64,000 bases of DNA from Sequoia sempervirens (lineage: Eukaryota > Streptophyta > Pinopsida > Cupressales > Cupressaceae), in contig VDFB02270651.1 in assembly GCA_007258455.2 (NCBI GenBank), positions 491,916,711 to 491,980,710 of the forward strand, written 5' to 3'. Below the pieces are notes generated by a model that was not told the DNA's origin, did not search any database, and saw only the letters and a program-made list of their open reading frames with translations. The position numbers and the translations under genes were made by a program. Shown in pieces: positions 47,160 through 57,802 of this stretch. Numbering within the stretch: position 1 is the stretch's first letter; each line of letters opens with the position of its first letter.

Positions 47160-48060
47160 GCATTGATGAGTCAAATGATTGAATCTGGTTCTTCCAATGT
47201 TGAGGAAGCTTCCAGTCAGCAAGTATGGAGAGATGCTATGGTTGAAGAGTATCAATCTATCCTCAAGAACGATGTTTGGGATATAGTACCTAGACCAGAA
47301 GGGAAATCTGTTGTATCTTCTAAGAGGCTTTTCAAGATCAAGCATGCTGCTGATGGAAGCATTGAGAAGTACAAGGCTAGATTTGCGGCTAGGGGGTTAT
47401 CTCAGAAAGAGGGAATAGACTATGAGGAAACATTTGCTCCGGTTGCTCGTTATACCTCCATCAGGACTATCATTACTATTGCAGCGGCTAAAGGATGGAA
47501 GTTACACCAGATGGACATGAAGACAACATTTCTAAATGGTGTAATTGAAGAAGAGGTATACATTGAGCAACCTGATGGATTTGAGGTTCATGGGAAGGAG
47601 TCTCATGTTTGCAGGTTGAAGAAGGCTTTGTATGGCCTTAAGCAGGCTCCTTGTGCTTGGTATGAGAGGATTGATCGATACTTGTTGAGCTTGGGCTTCT
47701 CCAAGAATGATGCTGATTCAAACCTATACTTCAAGGTAATTAATGGTGAGGCTTTGATCTTGGTTCTCTATGTTGATCTATTTCTTACTGGAACACCTCA
47801 TTATCAAATGCAAGGAGTTGGCTTTTGAATTTGAAATGAAGGATCTTAAGTACATGCATTACTTCCTTGGTTTAGAAGTATGGTAGATGCCTAATGAGAT
47901 CATTCTGAGTCAAGGGAAGTATACAATAGACATCTTGAAGAGATTTGGTATGATGGATTGCAAATCCATGTCTACACCTATGGAAACCAATTTTCAGAAG
48001 CTAAAGGAGGCTGCAACTAGTTTAGATCTAGTGGATCCTTCTATGTATAGGTAGTTGATT
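47160..48060 (+). pseudogene. copia-2 reverse transcriptase
   Basis: VWDIVPRPEGKSVVSSKRLF, KYKARFAARGLSQKEGIDYE and KALYGLKQAPCAWYERID are kept. The catalytic box YVDD reads YVDL at 47769-47780, consistent with a one-codon deletion, so one of two catalytic Asp residues is gone. A frameshift near 47800 and TAGs at 47884 and 48052 follow. Confidence 0.88.
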
Positions 48061-48735
48061 GGATCGTTGATATATCTAGTCAATACTAGACTAGATATTT
48101 GCTATGCAGTGAGTGCACTTAGTCAATTCATGTGTGAACCAAGGCAAATACACCTAGTTGCAGCAAAGCATATCCTGAGATACTTGCATGGCACAATTGG
48201 GTATGGCTTGAGATATTCTTCTGGTGTGGACTTGATGCTGCATGGATATTTTGATTCTGATTGGGCAGGGTGTGTTGTTGATTGGAAGAGCACCTCTGGA
48301 TGTTTCAATTTGGGGTCTACGATGATCTCTTGGTGTAGCAGGAAGCAGTCTTCAGTGGCTCTAAGCACCGTAGAGGCCGAGTATATTGCAGCTTGTGTGG
48401 CAGCTCGAGAAGTAGTGTGGCTTTGGAAGCTCCTTGTAGGATTGTTTGGACAATCATTGGAGCCGACTGTCATTCATTGTGATAATCAAAGCTATGTGAG
48501 GCTTTCTGTCAATCCAGTGTTTCACGATAGAACAAAACATGTTGAGATCAAATACCACTATATTAGAGATATGGTATTGAGGAAAGCTATCTAGTTGAAG
48601 TACATTAGCACTGATGAGCAGACGACTGACATTCTCACCAAGCCTCCCTCCAGAGTAAAGTTTGTGTACTTTCGAGACAAGCTTGGAATTGTGGAGAATA
48701 AAGCCCTAGCTAAGAGGGAGGCTCAGCTTCAATGA
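48061..48735 (+). pseudogene. copia-2 RNase H
   Basis: IGSLIYLVNTRLDICYAV, GYFDSDWAGCVVDWKSTSG, VALSTVEAEYIAACVAAREV and IHCDNQSYVRLSVNPVFHDR give all RNase H motifs. TAG at 48592 precedes the tail (EQTTDILTKPPSRVKF), which ends at the stop 48733-48735. Confidence 0.88.
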
Positions 48736-49180
48736 TCTTCTGTGATTTGCTTTAATGCATTTCTCTGTGAAAGAAATTTGAGGTGTAAGCCCTTGTTAAT
48801 GCATCTTTCTCTGTGAGAGAAATTTGAGGTGAAAGCCCTTGTTTCCATCCTCTGGGAGTAGCCATGGTGGATGTCATGTTGAGTGACTCCATGACAACAT
48901 TACGTTGAGAGACTCCATGATGATTTTTTTGTACTAGTGTTTATCCACCCTCTGGGAGTAGCCATGGTGGACATCATGATGAGATGATGACATCACGTTG
49001 AGTGATTCCGTGATGGCCACTTGTGCTAATATGCTTTACCATACATGGGAGTAGCCATGATGGTTGATATCATGTTGAGTGACTCCGTGATGAGCTCTTT
49101 CCACATATGAGTGTAGCCATTGTGGATATCATGTTGAGAGACTCCATGACATTGGATAACTGGAAGTATTCCTCCCTAGC
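48736..49180 (+). repeat. Degenerate repeats between RNase H and 3' LTR of copia-2
   Basis: Two copies of 'tctgtgagagaaatttgagg' and four to five copies of a 70-110-bp unit containing 'gggagtagccatggtgga' and 'atcatgttgagtgactccgt'. The second block ends in inverted words (atcatg...cgtgat). Non-coding. Confidence 0.7.
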
Positions 49181-49190
49181 TGAGAGGGAG
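49181..49190 (+). promoter_or_regulatory. Polypurine tract of copia-2
   Basis: 'tgagagggag' directly before the 3' LTR TGTTGATG. Confidence 0.85.
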
Positions 49191-49817
49191 TGTTGATGAT
49201 AGCAGCATCGGGCTTCTACTTCCAACCCTGATTTTTTGTATAAATTAAATGTGTAGCCTATCGGCTATTTAATTTATTAAGGTGACTATTGGTGAAGAGG
49301 CGCTTCACCTTGTATATCATATAATATTTAATTATTGTTAAATAATTAAATGTGTCCGACTTGTTCTCATCCGCCACCTTTGAAGAGACACGATTTTTAT
49401 TGAGGTTGACCTCCTTGTCTTGAAGAGACGCGATCCTTTTCTCTCGTGTATATATATGCGTTGCTGTTTGATCATTCACATTCATTCATTATCACATTCA
49501 TCCTTCATAGTGCGAGTTCATAGAGAAGTGCGATTTCCTTCAAAGAGCAGATCGAAATTGTTTAAGGAGGCCGAAATTCTGTCTTCAAGAAGGGCGATAT
49601 TATATTCAGATATTGCATGAATTTTTGGTGTTGTTGTGTGGCCCTGTAATCGGCCTCATTGTAAAGATCATTGTTGTTTGATATTCAATATATAAGTGAT
49701 ATATTGTTGCTGGGTTTTTCTCCCTCAAGTGGAGGGTTTTCCCAGGGTATATGCTGTGTCTATTTGTTTGAATTTGAATTAAAATTTGCTTATTTATATC
49801 TGATCATAAAACTAACA
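49191..49817 (+). repeat. 3' LTR of copia-2
   Basis: Matches 43977-44604 end to end with about 25 differences; followed by the target duplication GCTTG. Confidence 0.92.
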
Positions 49818-49822
49818 GCTTG

Positions 49823-50220
49823 AATGCATTGTTCATGGCATGCACACAAGAAGATATCCAACATATAGGTTTGTAGGTAGCATCAACCAATTTTTTGACT
49901 ACTTTTCATGCATATGGTGTAATTTTTACAACTTGTACCACATTGTTAGTGTTATTCTCCTTAATGGCACCTTTGAAGATTTGAGACTGGACCCCTCTTC
50001 TGCATGTGACCATGATATTGATCAGTGCATGGTGTCTAATTGTTCCTCTTCTCCTTTGTTTGATTAAATAAACACTACATACATAAGGGAAAAATTGCCA
50101 CTTTATTGTAAAACAACCATGACATTTTCAAAACCACTATAATACATTCCAAACTTGCCATGTTTCTGGAAGCTTGGTCATAGAAAAAACTATTCTTTGT
50201 TTTACAATCTGCTTGTTAGG
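49823..50220. other. Unassigned intron sequence
   Basis: Original flank right of copia-2. No element recognised. It ends in TTAGG, the target duplication of element E. Confidence 0.4.
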
Positions 50221-50548
50221 TGTTGGCGTAACAACTAACACCTCTGGAGTGCAAGTTGGTATGGACAACTATGCACACTGCGTGATGAGTGCTCTTCAAA
50301 TTAGGAGGGGAAGCTCCCTCGTTGTGAGGACAAAATGCTTGAAAAAATAAACTAAACTAATTCCTATCTTTTTGTCTTAGCTGAAAGAGGCACAAGGTTT
50401 GCAATAAACTTCGAACATTGCAGCCAAGGATTTTCTGGTTTCCCAGGACTTAACTACAACTCAAAACTAACTTAAACTATCCAATCCCCTCAAGAAATCA
50501 GAGCACGAGGAAACGGAGTGGGAATGATTTAAATCTAAGACAGGATTT

Positions 50549-50740
50549 CCAGGAGGTGACGACAAGGTGTAGGCTAGTTATTGGCAACAACATCAGACGG
50601 ACTTTTTTCCCAAGGAGGTGACGACACCTTTCTGAGGTGTAGACATGAAATAAGCTCATTAACACAATAACAACGAACGATAAGCTTTAATTCTAAATTC
50701 CCAAGGAGGTGACAACACCTTTCCGAGGTGTAGATATAAA
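50549..50740. repeat. Small repeats with 'aggtgacgacacct' hairpins (element E)
   Basis: Three copies of '(cca)aggaggtgac(g/a)acacctt' at 50551, 50611 and 50702, two of them followed by 'gaggtgtaga'. AGGTG/CACCT and ACACCT/AGGTGT arms make overlapping alternative hairpins. Confidence 0.6.
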
Positions 50741-50882
50741 ATAAGCTTATAATCACAAGAACACAAAAACAATGATCATCCAACCAAAGTGAACAGATAC
50801 ATAATAGCAATATTACAAGAAAATATGGCTCAGCATATATTACTATTGCGTGCAAAAGTTATGTACAAATGAGCAAAAGCTC

Positions 50883-50892
50883 TTATTTATAG
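50883..50892 (-). promoter_or_regulatory. Second TATA box of element E
   Basis: The minus strand reads GTCTATAAATAAGAGC, 665 bp before the element end, the usual place for the U3/R boundary of a long LTR. Confidence 0.5.
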
Positions 50893-51599
50893 ACATCAAA
50901 AGGTGTAGGGAACCCTAAAATCACTTTGAGTCAACTATAGTCTTGCAATACATGCAAGATTTATTGCTAAACCCTAATAAAGCAAACTATACAGTTAACT
51001 GGAAAGCTACCATCAGTTAACTGAAACATCTAATCTAAATGGACAATGTGCAAGCATGCACGTCCTTATTGAAAGCAAGTTAACTGGAACACTACCATCA
51101 GTTAACGAAAACCCTAATGAAACTCTAAGTCCTGCAAAGTATCTCCAAGGATAAGATAGACATGCGTGTATGGTCCCAACAAAGAGAACTGAAGATGAAA
51201 GTTGAGTTCTAATTGCATGCTCTTGATTTTGTCCTCGGAAATAACTGCAGGTTCTAATTGGGTGATCACTGCTTATCCGCAACCTGAACAATCTTGGAAA
51301 TATTTGCACACTTCAATTGGTAGTTCATTTGTTGATAACTCTGGTGGCTCCGTAACTGAAGTGATGGCCACTATTTCTTCTTGCAACTTTATGCTTCTCA
51401 CTTCTCATGTTTTTGCACGCCTTTCTTTATGAAAGAGTGATGCATGATGAAATCGCGAAGTTTGACTGCGAACCCTCTGGTTGTGAGAAATGCAAACGAA
51501 CTTGCTGCACATGCAGAATTAAAATGGTATCAACCCTCTAAACTAGCCTTGGAAGGCTATCAGCTAGACGAGGCATGAAACCATGTGGACTTGAGTGAC

Positions 51600-51709
51600 T
51601 ATACCTGTCAACCCTCTGAATGCACTTGATACAAATCGGTGTCAGCTTTTCTGATGAAATCATGAATTAAGACCGATTTGGTCTTGAATTCAGTCTGCGT
51701 GAACTGCAC
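51600..51709 (-). pseudogene. Remnant of the unknown-family ORF start (element E)
   Basis: The minus-strand reading VQFTQTEFKTKSVLIHDFI aligns with MQYTQLEYRTKSILTHDFI of element B, at the same distance (2.67 kb) from the element start. The start codon is GTG instead of ATG. A stop follows after about 36 codons and the similarity fades. Confidence 0.6.
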
Positions 51710-51799
51710 TCTGAAAAACACGCTTGTTGACTGTAAACACGGCTATGTTTTGATGACTTTCTCCGAAAAGCAAAAAGTCACCTGCTGACCTTGTCGGAG

Positions 51800-52200
51800 G
51801 GCAATTTTCGCCAAAAATTTTGGGACATGGGTTTTGTGCAGAAAATGATTCTAAGACAACCCAGAATGCCAGAATTGCGAAAAAGCGCCTTTTAGCTTGA
51901 CATGCAAAAGCTTTTCCGAAAAAAGCAATTGGGCGTAGCAGGGGCTGCGAGGGGCAATTTTTTCGAGAAAATATGAAATATGGGTTTTGTCCAGAAGATG
52001 ATTCTAAGACAACCCACAATGTCAGATTCGAAAAATATCAATTTTTACTCCACCATGCAAAGGAATTTCAGTTGAGAAAATCAAAGCTTCGAAAATTGAT
52101 GCTCTGGAGTAAATTTTCCTGAAATTTCTAGCAAATGGGTTTTATGAAGGAAGTCATGCTGAAACAACCCAGATGATTTCTTTTGTCAAAAGTCGCCGAA
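51800..52200. repeat. Three copies of a 'gatatgggttttgtccagaa' repeat (element E)
   Basis: Copies near 51826, 51967 and 52136, each followed by 'gattctaagacaaccca' or a variant, about 140-170 bp apart. Element B has one clear copy at 20070. They create the repeated residues seen in frames here; not a gene. Confidence 0.6.
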
Positions 52201-52850
52201 TTCTCGAACATGCGAAAGAAATTAAGACAAGAAATGGAAGAATTTAAGACAAAAGATTGAGGTTTTGATGCTTTTCTTTTGCTAAAATCGCTACCCTGTC
52301 TTGATATCTGCTAATGAATGTGGACCTGTACCTGCAAGGAAATTTGAGAACAATCTCTGTAGTGTCTTCGAATGTTGAATGCTGAAGAATTCACCCACAC
52401 AAGTGAGAAAATTCGCTTTGGTCTTCAACTGTGTGAGAGATGAATGGACACCATCTTGAATAAATGGAAGAATTCTTTGCCTAATGGTGCCAACTGCAAG
52501 AATAAACCTTGACTAATGAAAGAAAGGTTCTGGTTGGACCCTCTGCAGTTCGACTGACACTGACTTGGAGTCTCGGATTACAAAATAATAATAAAATATT
52601 TAGTTCTCACATGCAATTTTGTAATTAAATATTACAAAAGGGCGTCAATAATAAATTATTGAAGAAAATCGCCATTTTAATGCTTTGCATGCAAAAACTG
52701 AATTAAATATTATTTTAATAAGTTAACAAAAATCTCAACATCTGGATGCACTCAGCAAAATCTACTGATTCTGAAAAGTCTAAATTTGACTCTCTGAGTG
52801 TCCATTTGCAAAAGCTATGAGATTTTTCGCTAACTTCCTATTTTATAGCT

Positions 52851-52860
52851 CACTGAAAGT
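52851..52860 (-). promoter_or_regulatory. First TATA box of element E
   Basis: The minus strand reads GAGCTATAAAATAGG, about 1.15 kb upstream of the ORF start position. In element B the same place reads GGCTACAAAGTAGG, i.e. the box is lost. Confidence 0.45.
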
Positions 52861-52999
52861 TACAGTTGCCCCTGTTCAACTCTGATTTCTAAGAACCTGA
52901 GTGATGCTATGACTGAATTGAGATATCCATTGTGAAGCTTGTAGAGCAAGGATGAAATGTCTGTTGGGAGCTGCAACTGCTAAAATCAACGTTTGACAC

Positions 53000-54070
53000 C
53001 TCAAAAAATTAGGCGCCTTTGATTAAATTGATTCAAGGTCTCCAGACTTGGCCATTTCTCTGTTTTGCCATCTGGCGCTTCAATTTGCCGCTGCCGGTAA
53101 ATGATGAACCCTACTGACTGGATGATAGGTTCATTGCGTGACTGGAAGAATTCCGCAACCAACGATTGTATGTAAGGCATTTGAAACTTGCATTAGGAAC
53201 CCCAAAAGCAAGGGCGCCCCTAGCCTGTGAAGGCGCAATCACTAATTTGACAAAAGTGTAACTTTCATCCGGACGCCATACTTTGACCCCTGACATTGGG
53301 AGCTAGAGTGCTCTGATTCGCGCATCGTTAGTCTCATTGTGTAGCTTAGAACAATTTATGAGACATGTCTTTGGAGGTGACAAAGTTAGAAAACTGCTTC
53401 TAAGACCTGAAAAAGAAGGGCGCCTTTTCCAAGGGGATGTGTATTTTCCATAGTCATTGTTCCGGCTGTCTTCACTTTTCAGCATTCTATACTGACCTCT
53501 CATGTACGAGCGTTTGACAAATCCCGGAGGCTAATTGTTGGGTTTGTTGGATAGCTGGAGTAATTGCGCACAAGTCTTGTGAAGATTGCGAATGCTAAAA
53601 ACCCCATCTGACAGGCCTAAATGCTGGGTGCCCCTGGCCTACAGAGGTACAGGTGTGTGTTTCAACATTTCTCCACCCTCTGATTTACGTGCTTGGTAGA
53701 ACCTCTGCCACGAACACCCAGAATGTTGGATCATCTCGTGAACTAGTGCATTGCGGAGCTAGACTAGATTAGAAAAGATCTTAGGAAGACAACATCTACA
53801 AATTCAATCATCTGAGGAGTCAAATTCAAGGGCACCCCTAGGCTACAGGGGCGCAAAAACTGCAAATTGACAGCCTTTGTGACATTTCACCTCCTCGTAC
53901 CTTCAACTTCTGACGTTGATTGCCGGAGTTCTGCACTTCGAATGATCTCGCTTGATAGCTCGTTGGAAAGCCAAACTAATTCTGAAGAGATTGAACATAT
54001 CTTCAAGCACATGCAATAAGATCTAGGCCTTCAAAAAGAAGGGTGCCCCTGGGCTACAGGGGCGCAGATC
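53000..54070. repeat. 208-bp tandem array with GC-rich hairpins (element E)
   Basis: Unit markers 'aagggcgcccct' or variants near 53010, 53210, 53418, 53626, 53827 and 54038. The inverted arm 'caggggcgca' is clearest at 53844 and 54056. Same order and spacing as in element B. Confidence 0.75.
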
Positions 54071-54380
54071 TGCTTTCTGCTTGGAATCTCCATCTGTTTC
54101 ATCCTCCGTAAATACTATTCTAACCACTGAAATGACCTTGTAGGAATATAATTTTGTCGTGAAGCGCTTCTCCATCATCACATGTCTTGCTTTGAGTCCC
54201 GGGTTCAGGTTCTGACCTCCAGGTACTGACCAATTGCTGCTGATGACTGACATGACACTGACCAAAGTCCATATTTGACTTGACCAAAACTCTATTTTGA
54301 CATCATTCTAGCAAGGTTTAGACTCTTTTAAGCAAAATGCCTTAATGAAGCAAAATATTTGGTTTGGGTACAACATTAGG

Positions 54381-55259
54381 AACCTTGTTCTCTTATGTTT
54401 TGACTGTAAGGCATCCAGATAATCTCAAAACCATTTGCAACTTCTATAAACCCCTTCACAAACTTGCATACTTTGTTGTTGCTGAAAATCATCATAATGG
54501 GAGTGTTTTGAGTGTTTCAAGTCACATACTTTGTTCATTTGGTTAGTGATTGAGAATGGGGACAGAGTAAGATGAACTTACTAACTTCTTAAGGTCCAAT
54601 GCAGATCAAGATGCCTATGTACTCTTCCATCATTTTATTCACCTCTCTCTACTGTATTATGTGACAGTCTGTAGGTGTTTGTGTATTTGCAATGATATTT
54701 TTCTCTTGGGGCTTGATCATGTGGAGATCACCTTGTACTCTGTACTACCAATCAAAGAAATCTTGGTAGCAGGAGCTACCTCTATATAAATAGTTATGTC
54801 TTAGGGTGACGATGACTCTTTAGGGCCTTGACTTGTACGCACTCTGTTGCTCCCACTTGTAGAACTGCCGAGGAAGAACATTACTTACTTCCAAGGTTAT
54901 GGCACTGTAAACCACATCATCCAAATGGCTTGATTATGTATGGGAGACTGCTCTGTTGACTCACACGTATGTCATAGTCTTGATTGAACTGATTCTGTAT
55001 GCTTGAGAATGAGTTTTGGTTGACAGTTCATCCGCTTAAGTATTGACATCGTTTCCCAAAATTTGATTCTTCTGACTGTATCCATAAAAAGGTGTATTGT
55101 CGCCTTTACCCACATTTCTAAGTAGAAGAGGTGTCCTGTATCTTCTTGGTCTAAAGTGGGGAACTTGTGTCAAAGAAATGGTAGAATAGAGGTCTATCTC
55201 CTTGACTGGGTTTCCTTTGTTTAAAATATGCAGTCACAAAGGTGCATGTTCTTCTATAT
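54381..55259. other. Unassigned intron sequence right of element E
   Basis: No convincing coding or repeat structure. Codon-like stretches at 54380-54540 could be retroelement debris. Confidence 0.35.
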
Positions 55260-55660
55260 TCTTTTGTTTCTAAGTTAACAATGTTTGTTGATTGCAATAC
55301 TCATTTGAATGCCATATGCTTTTGTGGAAATCACACCACTTTCTGGTTTCCTTTGCCCTTCTGTCTTTAGGCCTAAATTTCTTCAGAGGAGGCTTTGGTT
55401 GGTGATTTTGGCTTTTCTAATCATGATGCTTGTCTAATTTGATGTCACCCTAGTCCTTATTTGGATGTGATTTGTTGTCAGAAGTAATTTCTTTCTTGCC
55501 CTTACATTTGAGGTCTTCTTTGAAGATGTCAAACTGAAAGATGCTGTAGTGTTTGTGAAGTCTATGTTGCTTACTGTCATATTCACCAACTTTCTCTGAC
55601 AAGGCATGGCATGCATTAGTATAATCTTGCACTGTCTGTTCTTGATCCAAATGCAATTGA
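55260..55660 (-). pseudogene. Retrotransposon gag relic with zinc finger
   Basis: The minus-strand reading DQEQTVQDYTNACHALSEKV, later KWCDFHKSIWHSNEYCNQQ, resembles the end of a plant gypsy Gag with its C-x2-H...H-x4-C finger (compare CDFHYNKPGHKTNNC at 1750). Frames change near 55430. Confidence 0.5.
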
Positions 55661-57290
55661 TGCAGTGATGTTTCTGGTCACGATAATTATTCGTAGGGTA
55701 GTAATCCTTCCAAACGGCCTCTATATATTATGTCCAAGTTTTGATTGGAGTATCATTTTGGTCAAGTGTCTAATTATCATTGTCTTTATCTACTGTTTTC
55801 TATTAATGGCTACTATTCCCAACATTTTTTTTACATTGGAAGCATCTTTTTGTTGTCAGAAAAATAATTTACAGAGATCTAATTCCAATCGGTCTACCAT
55901 GTTATTTAGATCATTTGCATGTCAAAATTTACTTTTACTTTGAAAGTGTGTCAAATCCCTGAAGGGACTGCCTAATGAAAGAAGTGGATATATTTGGCAT
56001 GACTTGTGAGTCGTGAAGATGCACTGTTGAGGTGTTCTTTATCTCCATTGGATTCTTAAGGGTTTCCTTGAGTAAGAGTTTGAGGGGATCTACTGTTCCA
56101 TCTTTATTTGCTATCTTTGATCATTTGGATTGACAAGGAAGATATTTGAAGAGTTGTGCATCTTGATTGAACTTTCTATCATCCAACCTCATTCAATGCA
56201 TTCAAACAAGAAACAAATTGCTTTGATATCACTGATCTGAATTTGATTTGCAATCTACTATCTAGTAGACAACACACTAAATTGAAGAAACTTAATCTAT
56301 TAAAATGCAAGGAAGCACAACAAAGGCAAATGAATCTGATAAAAATAGGTGATAAATAATGCAATGCAATTGAAAGCTTTGTTGAAAATTAGAGTTATAT
56401 AAAGGTAGAAATCTGTTGAAAGAAATGTTCTACTATGACACTACTTTGAGGCTTGAGCCCTTTTGGGTGAAGCAACTCACTACGAACAATGAAGTATATT
56501 GAGAAAAAAAAATCAAGAAAGAGGAGTATTTCACCTTGGAAATCCAAAAAATCATTAATTATGCATGGATGAGGAGAAACTGGTTTGGCTGATATGGACA
56601 TAACAGATTTGTCAATTATACTTGAATTTGGATCAAAATTCTGTTTTGCCATTTTTTGGTCTTTTAGAGTGGATATTGGTGGTAAAAATTTTCCTAACAG
56701 AATTTCTCACCCTTTCATTATATTGTATATGTCCTAAGTATTTTATACCGTTCTGTCTGGTGTCTTTTCAAGCTATGATTGCAAAGTTATGCCCCCAACA
56801 AGGTGACCTGATAGTTGTTTTGTCATTTTCTCTGAGTTTTGACCCATATTGCCAATTGAGTCAACAAATGCCTTGATGTAGGCATGGGTGATATGTCATG
56901 ATCAAAGCATAGGTCAACTAGATTCATGTGTGATCTGTAAACAAACATAAAATTAGCTACCCTACTCCTAAATTAAACATACACCAAACAATAATAGAAA
57001 AGATAAAGTATTAACATATAGAGACATCAATTATGGGCTAAAATATTTTGATATATTATATTATTACATTTTCAAGAAATTTGAGAAGACTATTAACATC
57101 AAACTAGGTAGAATCATGTTATGAAGATCATGGATAGGACTATATTTCATAGTTTTTCAGTTAATTTCTTTTTGTGTAACCATCCTTAGTTTTTTCTTAT
57201 CAGTAATGCTTTCTTATTGCTTTTTAAGTTTTTACCCCCCTTCTCATTTGTTGACGGGTCTCACTGGTTATGGCATTTTTCCTTTAACAG
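55661..57290. other. Rest of the kinase giant intron
   Basis: No element identified. 'gctttgatatca' at 56221 could be a mutated minus-strand Met primer site, but no LTR match supports it. Confidence 0.4.
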
Positions 57291-57398
57291 GAACACTTGT
57301 TCATTGTATGTGAACTTCTAAAGGCAAACTTGTATGAATTTTACAAGTTCAACAGGGAGTCTGGAGGAGAAGCATATTTCACTATGCCAAGATTACAG
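57291..57398 (+). CDS. DYRK-family kinase exon: hinge region
   Basis: 36 codons: EHLFIVCELLKANLYEFYKF then NRESGGEAYFTMPRLQ. It forms strand beta-5, the hinge (CELL) and helix alphaD of the kinase fold, nearly identical to the plant DYRKP segment known from Arabidopsis. It follows the giant intron and is bounded by AG at 57289 and GT at 57399. Confidence 0.9.
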
Positions 57399-57523
57399 GT
57401 TGGTTTGTTACATCAAATATTGCATTTCTTCTAAGTATTTTTTTTGTTCAAATTTCTTTGCCTTCCACACAATGTTGATATGGTTTTCTCTTTAACTTGT
57501 CATCACTTTTTGATAAATTGCAG

Positions 57524-57802
57524 TCAATTGCTATCCAGTGTTTGGAGGCTCTGCAGTTCTTGCATAATCTTGGTCTTATTCATTGTGATCTGAAGCCTGA
57601 GAACATTCTTATGAAAAGCTACAGTAGGTGTGAGGTGAAGGTTATTGATCTTGGTAGTAGCTGTTTTGACACAGATTATCTCAGTTCAAACGTGCAGTCC
57701 CGATCCTATCGGGCGCCAGAGGTTATCCTTGGGCTTCCATATGATAATAGGATAGACATATGGTCTCTTGGATGCATCCTTCCTGAACTTTTCTTGGGAA
57801 AT
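57524..57802 (+). CDS. DYRK-family kinase exon: catalytic and activation loops
   Basis: 93 codons. The catalytic loop reads [11 protein letters not shown] (catalytic Asp and Asn present), the metal-binding motif is DLG in VIDLGSSCF, and the activation loop ends [14 protein letters not shown], with the DYRK SR-YR-PE signature and the second Tyr of the YxY pair. The first YxY position is Asn (SSNVQSRSY), where the Arabidopsis relatives have Tyr. [13 protein letters not shown] follows; Pro replaces the usual Ala of CILAEL. All residues needed for catalysis are present, so an active Ser/Thr kinase that autophosphorylates on Tyr is likely. Confidence 0.92.

Larger units (their letters stand above)
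43977..49817 (+). mobile_element. Complete Ty1/copia element copia-2, TSD GCTTG
   Basis: 5841 bp with LTRs of 628 and 627 bp, exact 5-bp target duplications (43972-43976 and 49818-49822), primer site, all domains in copia order and a polypurine tract. The LTRs differ at roughly 25 positions by eye (about 4%), so the insertion is old but much younger than copia-1 or copia-3. Stops and one frameshift make it non-autonomous. It lies in the kinase intron, in sense orientation. Confidence 0.93.
50221..54375 (-). mobile_element. Element E of the unknown family, 4155 bp, TSD TTAGG
   Basis: The minus strand begins TGTTGTACCCAAACC at 54375 and ends GTTACGCCAACA at 50221. TTAGG flanks both sides (50216-50220 and 54376-54380). 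The first 2.7 kb match element B, including the 208-bp array and the start of the ORF; the rest holds a second TATA box and a U5-like tail. No direct terminal repeats and no pol genes are seen. It may be a solo LTR that includes a remnant of the ORF, or a deleted element. Confidence 0.7.
36337..57290 (+). other. Giant kinase intron (20,954 bp)
   Basis: Starts GTAAGC and ends TTTAACAG. Flanking exons join in frame (FYYH / EHLF) exactly as the conserved kinase reads. It contains copia-3 with two solo LTRs, complete copia-2, element E and a gag relic. 36337-37850 and 55661-57290 show no element I can name. Intact reading frames and splice signals on both sides suggest the gene tolerates the load. 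Confidence 0.85.

Noticed and set aside
51690..52019. 109-residue frame with a repeated WVVLES motif
   Set aside because: The repeat at DNA level ('atgggttttgtccag') explains it, and it sits in the element leader, out of frame with the real ORF.
56221..56232. Minus-strand Met primer-site-like 'gctttgatatca'
   Set aside because: Two mismatches to the consensus and no similarity between its flank and the copia-3 LTR at 38248.
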